Assembly (NCBI GenBank): GCA_015661095.1
Contig: JACVQI010000012.1
Coordinates: 1-28,427, forward strand
Reading direction: 5' to 3'
Origin: Gammaproteobacteria bacterium
GTDB lineage: Bacteria; Pseudomonadota; Gammaproteobacteria; Eutrophobiales; Eutrophobiaceae
DNA: 28,427 nt
In this document: positions 1 through 10,445 of the stretch, in pieces
Layout of the letters: each line of letters begins with the position of its first letter
Position numbering within the stretch: the first letter of the stretch is position 1
Translations under genes and position numbers: made by a program
Notes under the pieces: model-generated
Told to the model about the DNA's origin: nothing
The model's database searches: none
What the model saw: only the letters and a program-made list of their open reading frames with translations

Positions 1-100
<100 letters not shown>

Positions 101-228
101 TAATGTGATGCAATCTAGATAGTAAGCGCCCACACAAATTTCTTAATCAGAAGCATGATAGGTGAAAGGTCCAACTGGGTTTTTTTGGACCGGAAACAGA
201 GATAACGCCGCATCTGGCAGTTATATTT

Positions 229-305
<77 letters not shown>

Positions 306-310
306 ATATT

Positions 311-376
311 GGTGATTAGTTATTGGTGACTAGTGATTGGTTACACCAAATACCAATCACAAATTACCAGTCACCG
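311..376 (+). repeat. Degenerate heptamer repeats forming an inverted pair between the two tRNAs
   Basis: The DNA between the tRNAs reads in steps of seven: GGTGATT, AGTTATT, GGTGACT, AGTGATT, GGTTACA, then the complementary-looking CCAAATA, CCAATCA, CAAATTA, CCAGTCA. The halves can pair: GGTGACT (325-331) with AGTCACC (369-375) and GTGATTGGT (333-341) with ACCAATCAC (352-360). The repeat nature is read directly from the sequence; any role is unknown. Confidence 0.7.
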
Positions 377-384
377 GAATCAGG

Positions 385-460
385 GGGGCCATAGCTCAGC
401 TGGGAGAGCGCCTGCTTTGCAAGCAGGAGGTCGGCGGTTCGATCCCGCCTGGCTCCACCA
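385..460 (+). tRNA. tRNA-Ala (anticodon UGC)
   Basis: A complete cloverleaf. Acceptor GGGGCCA pairs with TGGCTCC and contains the G3:U70 wobble that identifies alanine tRNAs. The anticodon loop TTTGCAA shows TGC, the T loop is TTCGATC, and CCA is encoded at 458-460. It is the usual second spacer tRNA, transcribed with the rRNAs. Confidence 0.98.
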
Positions 461-465
461 ATTCA

Positions 466-519
466 GTTAAAAGTGGAAAGTGTGAAGTTAAAGACATCTT
501 CCTACTTTTCACTTTTAAC
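466..519 (+). repeat. Spacer hairpin, copy 1 of a repeat also found before 5S
   Basis: The 15-base arms at 466-480 and 505-519 pair with one G-U wobble, and a short inner stem GAAG/CTTC (484-487/498-501) closes the loop. The 19 bases AAAAGTGGAAAGTGTGAAG (469-487) occur again exactly at 3823-3841 in the 23S-5S spacer. It may be an RNA processing hairpin or a miniature dispersed repeat. Confidence 0.7.
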
Positions 520-555
520 TTTAGTCCCATACGCAAACATATCGTTTGCGTAATT

Positions 556-567
556 TGTTCTTTAACA
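556..567 (+). promoter_or_regulatory. boxA antitermination element
   Basis: TGTTCTTTAACA matches the rRNA boxA consensus (TGYTCTTTAACA) bound by NusB/NusE. It lies in the 16S-23S spacer, where a second boxA is normal. It follows a 9-bp hairpin (530-538/544-552) and precedes a longer stem at 582-639. Confidence 0.85.
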
Positions 568-581
568 ATCAGGAAAGCTGT

Positions 582-651
582 AAAGAAATGCCGCAAGACA
601 AATTCTCTCAATTTGTCTTGCATGAGATCATATTTCTTTCTGAATATGATC
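582..651 (+). other. Spacer RNA hairpins with two competing folds
   Basis: An 11-bp perfect stem, GCAAGACAAAT (593-603) with ATTTGTCTTGC (611-621), is enclosed by AAAGAAAT (582-589) pairing with ATTTCTTT (632-639). The right outer arm overlaps a second possible hairpin, GATCATATT (626-634) with AATATGATC (643-651), so the outer stem and the second hairpin cannot form together. All pairings are read directly from the sequence. The likely role is processing of the rRNA precursor. Confidence 0.65.
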
Positions 652-727
652 CGGGTATATCGCATTGCAACGTCAGCAAACCATGATCTCGATAAAAGCT
701 GAATACACACAAAAGGGTTCAGCGAGA

Positions 728-850
728 TTTGGCAGTGGAATTTTTCTCGAGAACGAGGCGCGAGGTTTACGAGCGAAGGAGCATACATTAAGTATGTGAT
801 TGAGCGAGTAAGCTGAGCAACGAAGCTATCGTGAAAAAGTGCCAGCCAAA
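728..850 (+). other. Long imperfect hairpin in the 5' leader of 23S
   Basis: TTTGGC (728-733) pairs with GCCAAA (845-850), TTTTTC (741-746) with GAAAAA (833-838), and the tip is CATAC (782-786) with GTATG (792-796). The region between tip and base is rich in GAGCGA-like words and can pair only partly. It lies directly before the 23S processing stem. It is probably a precursor-rRNA structure. Confidence 0.5.
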
Positions 851-854
851 CTGT

Positions 855-866
855 TTGAGGTTATAT

Positions 867-873
<7 letters not shown>
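855..873 (+). other. 23S processing stem, 5' arm
   Basis: These 19 bases are the exact reverse complement of 3745-3763 at the other end of 23S. Together they form the long helix that loops out the 23S precursor and is normally cut by RNase III. The arm runs across the mature 5' end near 867. Confidence 0.9.
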
Positions 874-3744
<2,871 letters not shown>

Positions 3745-3752
<8 letters not shown>

Positions 3753-3763
3753 TATAACCTCAA
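3745..3763 (+). other. 23S processing stem, 3' arm
   Basis: This is the perfect 19-base complement of 855-873. It spans the mature 23S 3' end and is the expected RNase III substrate. Confidence 0.9.
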
Positions 3764-3822
3764 GCGGTTTTTTTGGTCTGATTGTGTAATGTATTACCTT
3801 GCGTTTCTCAGATTCCGAATTA

Positions 3823-3891
3823 AAAAGTGGAAAGTGTGAAGGATGAAAGTTAAAAGCAATATTTTTTCTTGTCATTTTGTAACTTTTCACT
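3823..3891 (+). repeat. Spacer hairpin, copy 2, before 5S
   Basis: The same 19-base word as at 469-487 recurs at 3823-3841. AGTGGAAAGT (3826-3835) pairs with ACTTTTCACT (3882-3891) with one wobble. This copy differs from the first by extra bases (GGATGAAA) and a different AT-rich loop. A separate GC hairpin, GCCGCC/GGCGGC (3892-3897/3901-3906), follows just before 5S. Confidence 0.65.
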
Positions 3892-3913
3892 GCCGCCTCG
3901 GGCGGCTACAGTT

Positions 3914-4031
3914 TGCCTGGCGAACATAGCGAGTGGGTACCACCCGATACCATCCCGAACTCGGAAGTGAAACTGCTCAGCGCCGATGGTAGTACGGGGT
4001 TTCCCCGTGCGAGAGTAGGTCACTGCCAGGC
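3914..4031 (+). rRNA. rrf: 5S ribosomal RNA
   Basis: TGCCTGGCGAACATAGCG at the 5' end pairs with the terminal TGCCAGGC. Between them lie the conserved CCATCCCGAACTCGGAAGTGAAAC block and the CGAGAGTAGG loop of bacterial 5S. The length of about 118 fits the family. It is the last gene of the operon and is followed at once by an intrinsic terminator. Confidence 0.97.
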
Positions 4032-4043
4032 TCTTAAATAAAC

Positions 4044-4076
4044 AAATCCCCGGTTCCATGGACCGGGGATTTTTTA
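4044..4076 (+). terminator. Intrinsic terminator of the rRNA operon
   Basis: An 11-bp perfect stem (AAATCCCCGGT at 4044-4054 with ACCGGGGATTT at 4062-4072) with a 7-base loop runs into a T tract. Its place 13 bases after 5S marks the end of the rRNA transcript. Confidence 0.95.
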
Positions 4077-4887
4077 TTTATAGATTATGACTGTCCTGCT
4101 CGAGCACGGAGTGCGACCTGGCGACCTACGCCCCACTGCTGGACATCGCCTGACGATTCAGGCTTGTCTGAATAGTCTCCCTCGGCCATCCTTGCTGAAA
4201 ACGACGCCGGAAAGACACGAATTCGAGGGAAAGGGATCAATAGGACAACAGGAGGGCGTGCAACATGGGCAATACGCAGAACCGGGCTTATGTCGAATGG
4301 CGACAACGGTGGTTGATGGCATGCCAAATGCGGGTTCCAGCCCATTCGCTGAAAGCACAACCTATCCCTTTTCCCTTTGATTTAACTCACGGGCCCGACT
4401 CGCACAGTACGGCATAGTGTCGTTTCCATGTGTAGGAGGTTTGTACGGCAATGCCCATCTCGCGTGGAATCCCGGTCGCAGACAGACCGGTTATGTGCTG
4501 ATTGAGAGCCATTGTGATTTGTTCGACAGAATAACGGTTGCGTTACATAACAAGTATCCCTGACCAGGGTTTATCTGGTCAGAAATTCCCCTAAATAGTG
4601 GACCAGTTTAGCGGGGACCGTAAACTGCCTTAATCGGCGATGGATTGCACTCAACAAGCTATCAACATAAAATGACTGTCAGTTATGGATGATGGCTGCG
4701 TCACATTCATAGACGATAGCCGTGTGCTAAGTGGTATGGTTGGAGCAGGTACTTACAAAGCAATAATTCAGTTAAGACGCCAAATCAGAATTATTAGTTC
4801 CAGCAGCGCGGGAATTCCTCCATATCTTGGTTATTCTTCGAAAGGGATCACTAATACTGCTTAAACATCCTGTTGAGGGATATTTCT
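4077..4887. other. Gene-poor region with insertion-sequence debris
   Basis: About 810 bases between the rRNA terminator and the ETF-QO gene. Besides the OrfA remnant it holds a perfect 8-bp hairpin (CTGACCAG/CTGGTCAG, 4560-4582) and, at about 4590-4620, a segment reading AACTGGTCCACTATTTAG on the minus strand that resembles the terminal sequence of some IS3-group elements. A 50-codon plus-strand frame starting at ATG 4265 has a good AGGAG before it, but its last part runs through the dead transposase, so I do not call it a gene. I recognise nothing in 4080-4380. Confidence 0.6.
4387..4548 (-). pseudogene. Remnant of an IS3-type transposase OrfA
   Basis: Read on the minus strand, the frame gives RNRYSVEQITMALNQH and then TGLSATGIPREMGIAVQTSYTW, followed by KRHY. 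This resembles the helix-turn-helix start of IS3-family OrfA proteins (RFSxEQI...ALK...G...xxCRxxGIxxxTxYxWKxKY). The presumed start codon (4548-4546) is followed at once by a TAA stop where OrfA proteins usually have Lys (AAA), and the frame closes at TGA after 54 codons. No OrfB or complete insertion sequence can be seen. The family assignment is from motif memory; the decay is read directly. Confidence 0.6.
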
Positions 4888-6537
4888 ATGGAACGCGATT
4901 CAGTTAATTATGATGTCGTGATTGTCGGTGGCGGTCCGGCCGGCCTGGCTTGCGCCATTCAGTTGCGACAATTAGCAGCCAAGCAGCAAGTCGATCTGAC
5001 GGTCTGCTTATTGGAAAAAGGCTCGGAAATCGGCGCACATATCCTGTCAGGGGCGGTGATTGAAGACCGGGCACTGACTGAGTTACTTCCTGAGTGGAAG
5101 CAATTGGGCGCACCTCTCAATACCGCGGTTTCCCATGATGAATTATATATTCTGACCGGTCCGGAATCGTCGGTGAAGACACCAAAAATATTTATTCCCC
5201 GTACCATGCATAACCAGGGAAATTATATTGTCAGTCTGGGCAATGTCTGCCGGTGGTTGGCGCAGCAGGCTGAAGCGCATGGTGTGGATATCTTTCCCGG
5301 TTTTGCCGCGGTGGAGATTCTTTACTCTGACTCCGGCAGTGTCAGCGGTGTCATCACTGGCGATATGGGAGTGTCGGCTAGCGGTGAGAAAAAGGAGTCT
5401 TATGCGCCGGGTATGGCCCTGCATGCCAAATACACGGTCTTTGCCGAGGGTTGTCGTGGCCATATGGGCAAACAATTAATCGAACGGTTTGCGTTGGCGA
5501 GCGGGACCGATCCCCAGCATTATGGGATAGGGATCAAAGAGCTCTGGGAAGTTGATCCATCCTTGCATAGACCAGGCGTTGTGATCCATGGCGCCGGGTG
5601 GCCGTTGACCAGGGAAGCGACGCACGGGTTTTTTCAATACCACCTGGAGAATAACCAGGTTGCCGTTGGTCTGATTGTTGATCTCAATTATGCCAATCCC
5701 TATCTGAGTCCCTATGAAGAATTCCAGCGCCTGAAACATCACCCGGTAATGGCTCAGGTACTCAAGGGCGGCAAGCGTATCGCTTACGGCGCCCGGGCTA
5801 TCACGAAGGGCGGGTTGAATTCATTGCCCAAAATGACCATGCCCGGCGCCTTAATTATCGGATGCGATGCCGGTACCTTGAATTTCGCCAAGATAAAGGG
5901 GACCCACACGGCGATGAAGTCCGGGATGATCGCGGCCGAAACCCTGTGTCAGGCCATCAAGGAGGGTAATCAGGGCGGTGACGATTTGACCAGCTATCAG
6001 GAGAATTTAAGCCAATCCTGGCTGTATGAAGAACTCTACCGAGCCAGAAATTTCAGCGCCGCAGTGCATAAATTCGGTTTGTATCTCGGTGGCGCCTTCA
6101 ACTATATCGATCAGAACATTTTTCGGGGCAAGCTGCCTGTCACCTTGCATGATAAGGGTGTAGATCATGCGTCGTTGAAACTTGCAGCCGAATGCAAACC
6201 CATATCTTACCCGAAGCCGGATGGCGTGCTCAGCTTTGACAGGCTGGCCTCAGTCTATATTTCGAATACCAATCATGAGGAAGACCAGCCCTGTCATTTA
6301 ATACTCAAGGATGCGAATGTGCCAATACAGGTCAATCTGAAGACTTACGCGGCGCCGGAACAACGTTACTGCCCTGCCGGGGTTTATGAGATAGTCGAGG
6401 AAGCAGGGACGTCATTACTCAAAATCAATGCCCAGAATTGTGTGCATTGCAAAACCTGCGATATCAAGGATCCGACACAGAACATCATCTGGATCGCGCC
6501 GGAAGGTGGTGGCGGGCCCAACTATCCTAACATGTAA
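4888..6537 (+). CDS. Electron transfer flavoprotein-ubiquinone oxidoreductase (ETF-QO)
   Basis: This membrane-associated flavoprotein passes electrons from reduced ETF, gathered from acyl-CoA and amino acid dehydrogenases, to ubiquinone. An N-terminal FAD site GGGPAGLA lies near residues 15-22. The C-terminal ferredoxin-like module has four cysteines at about 495, 518, 521 and 524 (C-x22-C-x2-C-x2-C) for a 4Fe-4S cluster, and the protein ends in the family-typical GGGGPNYPNM. The length of 549 aa is normal. The ATG at 4888 is chosen because GAGGGA lies 7 bases before it; an in-frame TTG at 4873 overlaps that ribosome binding site. The gene converges with tesB, leaving two bases between the stop codons. 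No ETF subunit genes are in the window. Confidence 0.95.
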   Translation: MERDSVNYDVVIVGGGPAGLACAIQLRQLAAKQQVDLTVCLLEKGSEIGAHILSGAVIEDRALTELLPEWKQLGAPLNTAVSHDELYILTGPESSVKTPKIFIPRTMHNQGNYIVSLGNVCRWLAQQAEAHGVDIFPGFAAVEILYSDSGSVSGVITGDMGVSASGEKKESYAPGMALHAKYTVFAEGCRGHMGKQLIERFALASGTDPQHYGIGIKELWEVDPSLHRPGVVIHGAGWPLTREATHGFFQYHLENNQVAVGLIVDLNYANPYLSPYEEFQRLKHHPVMAQVLKGGKRIAYGARAITKGGLNSLPKMTMPGALIIGCDAGTLNFAKIKGTHTAMKSGMIAAETLCQAIKEGNQGGDDLTSYQENLSQSWLYEELYRARNFSAAVHKFGLYLGGAFNYIDQNIFRGKLPVTLHDKGVDHASLKLAAECKPISYPKPDGVLSFDRLASVYISNTNHEEDQPCHLILKDANVPIQVNLKTYAAPEQRYCPAGVYEIVEEAGTSLLKINAQNCVHCKTCDIKDPTQNIIWIAPEGGGGPNYPNM

Positions 6538-6539
6538 AC

Positions 6540-7394
6540 TTATCTGAATCGCAGCAGGCCTTCCTGCATGGTAGATGCGACCAGGACTCCGTCGCGGGTA
6601 AAAAAACGGCCCCGGGCCACACCGCGGGCACCGGATGTCGATACCCCTTCACAGACATACAGTAACCAGTCATCGATCCGGAAATCCCGGTGGAACCACA
6701 TGGCGTGATCGATGCTGGCAATCTGTAAGTTCGAATCGAGGACATGCAAACCATGTGGCAGCAGGTTGGTATCCAACAGACTGAAATCTGAAACATAGGC
6801 CATCAGGATATGATGGATGACCGGATCATCAGGTAGTTTATCAGCTGCTTTCAGCCATAAATGCCGGATGGGTTCCCGTTTTCTGGGGTTTACCAGATCG
6901 ACCGGTTCCACCGGTTTCATTTCGAATGGCGCATACAGGCTGGTGGTCAATTTGAATTTATCCGGCGCGCGTTCCAACAGGTCGCCGAGATAGTCATTAA
7001 TGCTTTTTAGCTGTTCCGGTGGCGTGGCGATCGGCATTTGCTCCTGATATTCCACACTGGTTTCCTTTATCTGGAACGATGCCGCCATGGTAAAGATGGG
7101 TTTGCCATGCTGTATGGCTACCACCCGGCGGGCGGAAAAACTCTGGCCGTCCCGGGTGCGATCGACTTCATAAATGATTGGCGCGTTATGATCACCGATA
7201 CGGAGAAAATAGGCATGCAATGAATGGATGTTGCGATCTTCGACTGTATTCTGTGCGGCCTTGATGGCCTGTCCCAACACCTGTCCGCCATAGACACGGT
7301 TGGTGCCTATGTCACGGCTCACACCGCGGAACAAATTGACTTCAATCCACTCCAGCGATAACAGGGCTATCAGTTCATCGAGAACCGGGTTCAT
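6540..7394 (-). CDS. tesB: Acyl-CoA thioesterase II
   Basis: TesB hydrolyses acyl-CoAs to free fatty acid and CoA in the cytoplasm. The protein is 284 aa (286 in E. coli) with the double hot-dog layout. The first half contains GGQVLGQA and LHAYFLRIGD; the second has QIASIDHAMWFHR and ends in DGVLVASTMQEG. The E. coli triad Asp204/Thr228/Gln278 corresponds to Asp203, Ser227 and Gln277, so the Thr is replaced by Ser. The ATG start has GAAAGAG about 10 bases before it. The gene runs opposite to ETF-QO, with which it shares a fatty-acid context, although they cannot be co-transcribed. Confidence 0.95.
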   Translation of the reverse strand: MNPVLDELIALLSLEWIEVNLFRGVSRDIGTNRVYGGQVLGQAIKAAQNTVEDRNIHSLHAYFLRIGDHNAPIIYEVDRTRDGQSFSARRVVAIQHGKPIFTMAASFQIKETSVEYQEQMPIATPPEQLKSINDYLGDLLERAPDKFKLTTSLYAPFEMKPVEPVDLVNPRKREPIRHLWLKAADKLPDDPVIHHILMAYVSDFSLLDTNLLPHGLHVLDSNLQIASIDHAMWFHRDFRIDDWLLYVCEGVSTSGARGVARGRFFTRDGVLVASTMQEGLLRFR

Positions 7395-7524
7395 GGTTAA
7401 TGGACTCTTTCAGGTTTTTAGCCAGTATCATACCGGTTTTCATGGTTGTAGGAATAATCAATCCAGTTATTATGTGTGCCTGCGGTATTAAACTCAGAGC
7501 AGCTTAATAACAACGGGGAAATTC

Positions 7525-8532
7525 ATGAAGGCAGTGGTATTAACTGCTCCAGCGAAGCTGGAGAACCTGACCATGCAGGACTGTGACAAGCCGGTGCCTG
7601 GCCCAGGTCAAGTCTGCGTGCGCCTGCATGCTTCCGCCCTGAATCGTCGGGACTTCTGGATCGCCCAGGGCAAATATCCTGATATCAAATTACCCTGCAT
7701 ACTCGGTTCTGATGGCGCGGGAACCATCGAAGCAGTAGGTTCCGGCGTGGAACCTGCCTGCATCGGCAGTGCGGTGGTGATCTATCCGGTCTTCGAATGG
7801 GGTGATAATCCGCGTATCCCAGGCCCGCGCTTCCGTATTTTAGGTATGCCGGAGAATGGTACTTTCGCCGAATATATCTGTGTGCCCCGGGAGAATGTCT
7901 ATCCCAAGCCGCCACATCTGGATATGGCCCAAGCAGCCGCCATCTGTCTCGGTGGCCTGACGGCGTGGCGAGCTCTGGTCACGAAAGCCGCAGTGCAACC
8001 CGGTGAAACTGTATTGCTCACCGGTATCGGTGGCGGTGTCGCCAGCCTGGCGTTATTGTGGGCGACCGCCCTGGGCGCGCGGGTTATCGTCACCAGCAGC
8101 CAGGATGCAAAGCTTGGCCGGGCTATTGAATTAGGCGCCAGCGATGGTTTTAATCATTCCCGCGTGGATTGGCACAAGGAGTTATGCCGCAAACATGACG
8201 GAGTGGATGTCATAATAGACGGCAATTGCGGACCGCTCTTCCAGCCGTGTTTTAATTCGCTCAAACCAGCCGGCAGATATATTATCTTCGGCTTCACTCA
8301 GGGTCAGCCGAGTCAGGGACCGGACCCGGCCCGGCTATTTTTCCGACAGTTGAAAATTGAAGGCACTACCATGTCCACACCCGGGGAATTCAAGGCCATG
8401 CTCGAATTTGTGTCGCGGCACCAGTTGCAACCTGTCATCGACAGGACATTCAACCTGGAGGAGGCGATGGCGGCTCATCACTATATCGGCAGCGGTGTCC
8501 AGTTGGGTAAAGTTGTACTGAAGCATTGCTGA
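7525..8532 (+). CDS. Zinc-independent MDR-family oxidoreductase (quinone oxidoreductase-like)
   Basis: A medium-chain dehydrogenase/reductase of 335 aa. The N-terminal GroES-like half contains PGPGQVCVRLHASALNRRD, and the Rossmann half has a nucleotide loop TGIGGGVAS near residues 166-174. The catalytic zinc ligands of alcohol dehydrogenases are missing: Asn stands where Cys is expected and GSDGAG replaces the GHE motif. The four-Cys structural zinc lobe is also absent. An NAD(P)H-dependent enone or quinone reductase is therefore likelier than an alcohol dehydrogenase; the substrate is unknown. GGGGAA precedes the ATG. The next gene starts 7 bases after the stop, so the two are probably co-transcribed. 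Confidence 0.85.
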   Translation: MKAVVLTAPAKLENLTMQDCDKPVPGPGQVCVRLHASALNRRDFWIAQGKYPDIKLPCILGSDGAGTIEAVGSGVEPACIGSAVVIYPVFEWGDNPRIPGPRFRILGMPENGTFAEYICVPRENVYPKPPHLDMAQAAAICLGGLTAWRALVTKAAVQPGETVLLTGIGGGVASLALLWATALGARVIVTSSQDAKLGRAIELGASDGFNHSRVDWHKELCRKHDGVDVIIDGNCGPLFQPCFNSLKPAGRYIIFGFTQGQPSQGPDPARLFFRQLKIEGTTMSTPGEFKAMLEFVSRHQLQPVIDRTFNLEEAMAAHHYIGSGVQLGKVVLKHC

Positions 8533-8539
8533 CGATCGT

Positions 8540-9802
8540 ATGAAGGTTATCATTATCGGCGCCGGCTTGATCGGGGTATCGACGGCTTATTTCCTCAGCC
8601 GGCAAGGCCACGAAGTAGCGGTATTCGATCGCCGCGAAGCTGCCGGCATGGATACCAGTTTCGCCAATGGTGGCATGTTGACTCCCAGCCAGTCGGAACC
8701 ATGGAACCAACCGGGTATTTTCTGGAAGGCCCTGGGGTGGCTGGGTCATGAAAATTCACCCTTTCTGGTACGGCCGCAGGCGCTGTTATCCATGTTTGGC
8801 TGGGGATTGAGTTTTCTGCGTAATTCCAACCGGCAGCGATTTTTTCGAAATATGCAAAAAAATGCCCGGCTCGCTTCCTACAGTCTGCAGGTGCTGCGTG
8901 AACTAAGACAAACCCACGCGCTTCATTATGATGAAAATACCAATGGCACTATCAAGATTTTTACCGATAAAAGGAGTTTCATGGAAATAGTCGAGCGGGC
9001 CGGGCTGTATACGGAACTCGGGATAGCTTATCAAGTGCTGGATAGAACGGAAGTTCTCAATTTGGAACCATCACTCACCACATTGGGATCAGCGATCCAG
9101 GGAGGCATCTATTATCCAGATGATGAATCAGGTGATGCGCACAAATTCTGCCAGTCGCTTGCGCAGCAGGCGCAACAGCAAGGCGTACAGTTTCACAACC
9201 AGGTTGAAGTGGAAGGGTTTGAATATACGCCGAACCATGTTACTTCCATTACCACCTCAACTGGCAGCTATACCGCCGACGTTTATGTGCTGGCTGCCGG
9301 CAGTTACAGCACTTTGCTGGCAAAAACCGTGGGCCTGAATTTGCCGGTCCGGCCCATCAAAGGGTATTCGCTGACGATCGATATCAGTGGCCGGGGTCAA
9401 GATAGCGGCCCAAGGATCCCGGTCGTTGACGAGTCCATGCATATCGCCATGGTTCCACTAGGTTCCAGACTACGGGTTGCGGGTACAGCGGAGTTGAGTG
9501 GCTACGATCTGAAACTCAGGCAAAGCCGGATCGAAAATATGTACCGACATGTTACCTGGATCTATCCAGACCTTGTAAAGGCTCGTGATGGGGGTTCAAT
9601 ACTGGAGTGGACTGGACTGCGACCCTATACTAGTGACGGGGTTCCGGTTATAGGCAAGACACCTTTTGAAAATCTCTACCTAAATACCGGTCATGGCCAC
9701 CTGGGCTGGTCCATGGCTGCCGGTTCCGGCAAATTGGTGTCCGATATGATTTGCGGCAGCCCGCCCGCCCTGAATCCTGCACCATACCGATTAGGAAGAT
9801 AG
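8540..9802 (+). CDS. dadA: D-amino acid dehydrogenase, DadA type
   Basis: A membrane-associated FAD enzyme that deaminates D-amino acids (classically D-alanine) to 2-oxo acids and gives the electrons to the quinone pool. The 420 aa are close to the usual 430. The FAD loop GAGLIG is at 7-12. Family signatures are SFANGGMLTPSQSEPWNQPG (DadA: SFANAGQ...PWAAPG), YPDDESGDAHKF, RPIKGYSLT, WTGLRPYTSDGVPVIG and LNTGHGHLGWSMAAGSGKL. The start has little Shine-Dalgarno sequence and probably relies on coupling to the MDR gene 7 bases upstream. No alanine racemase or Lrp gene is adjacent, so the true substrate could be another D-amino acid. Confidence 0.88.
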   Translation: MKVIIIGAGLIGVSTAYFLSRQGHEVAVFDRREAAGMDTSFANGGMLTPSQSEPWNQPGIFWKALGWLGHENSPFLVRPQALLSMFGWGLSFLRNSNRQRFFRNMQKNARLASYSLQVLRELRQTHALHYDENTNGTIKIFTDKRSFMEIVERAGLYTELGIAYQVLDRTEVLNLEPSLTTLGSAIQGGIYYPDDESGDAHKFCQSLAQQAQQQGVQFHNQVEVEGFEYTPNHVTSITTSTGSYTADVYVLAAGSYSTLLAKTVGLNLPVRPIKGYSLTIDISGRGQDSGPRIPVVDESMHIAMVPLGSRLRVAGTAELSGYDLKLRQSRIENMYRHVTWIYPDLVKARDGGSILEWTGLRPYTSDGVPVIGKTPFENLYLNTGHGHLGWSMAAGSGKLVSDMICGSPPALNPAPYRLGR

Positions 9803-10147
9803 ATTATCTTGAAATATTCGACAAAATTACTTGCGAGCTCAGGAAATCGCGAAATTTAAATCAGAAATGACCAAAAGATAGGAATCCCCCTTTAAGGTAT
9901 TGAAAGTTAAGACCAAAGTTTTATCTGTTAGCAAAGCACCATATTTTTTACTAACAAACCTTGAGGTCTTGCTGTTTCTGCACTAAATTTATTAGTTAAG
10001 GATTATGAAATTAATCTTACCAATACATCTCGCCGACCATCGCATAACCTAAGCAGATGGTTCGCCTTTATTTAAATCAGAATCCAGCGCTTCAATACTT
10101 AAAGCAATTTCCAACCCGCATCATCATAAACTATCAGAGGGGATAAT
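9803..10147. other. AT-rich intergenic region
   Basis: I see no gene here. A small hairpin AAGATA/TATCTT lies just after dadA without a T tract, and ACCATC/GATGGT can pair over a 13-base loop near 10040. The upstream control region of the following small gene presumably lies here, but I could not pick out a convincing promoter. Confidence 0.5.
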
Positions 10148-10372
10148 ATGTTTGAACACGACCAAGAGATAGTCAATTCGTTACTCCATGAAGATAATGA
10201 TTTTAAAAGGCTTTATGATAAACACATACAATTGAAACAAAGGGTCAAAGAAGCCAATCTTGGCTCTCAACCCATGGATGACTTTGCCCTGGAAAAATTA
10301 AAAAAGGAAAAGTTATTGTTGAAGGATCGCATGGCATCGATTATCGAGAACTATCGGCTGGCGCACGTCTGA
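10148..10372 (+). CDS. DUF465 (YdcH-family) small protein
   Basis: A 74-residue, highly charged helical protein with no signal peptide or membrane segment. The pattern of an early LKxxDxxFxxLxDKHxxLxxxV-like stretch (here NDFKRLYDKHIQLKQRVKE) and a late LKKEKLLLKDRM matches the DUF465/YdcH family, whose members form short helical hairpins. The biochemical role of the family is not established. The start is firm: AGAGGGG lies about 6 bases before the ATG. It stands alone on its strand. Confidence 0.88.
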   Translation: MFEHDQEIVNSLLHEDNDFKRLYDKHIQLKQRVKEANLGSQPMDDFALEKLKKEKLLLKDRMASIIENYRLAHV

Positions 10373-10445
10373 TCCCGGTACTATCATTAGCGATTTAAAA
10401 TCCGTAGCGGGTAGCGTGGGCTTCCTGGTAATCACGCGTTAGGGC

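Noticed and set aside
311..376. CRISPR-like array between the tRNAs
   Set aside because: Units are only seven bases and degenerate, without spacers or cas genes.
337..788. Open frames covering tRNA-Ala and the spacer
   Set aside because: They translate through a tRNA and structured spacer DNA.
4087..4380. Open frames on both strands in the post-rRNA region
   Set aside because: Frames overlap each other, lack recognisable domains, and sit in decayed DNA.
4265..4417. A 50-codon plus-strand frame with AGGAG before its ATG
   Set aside because: Its C-terminal part runs antisense through the dead transposase and the sequence matches nothing I know, so it is most likely chance.
4873..4887. TTG start for ETF-QO, 15 bases upstream
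   Set aside because: The codon overlaps the GAGGGA ribosome binding site that properly serves the ATG at 4888.
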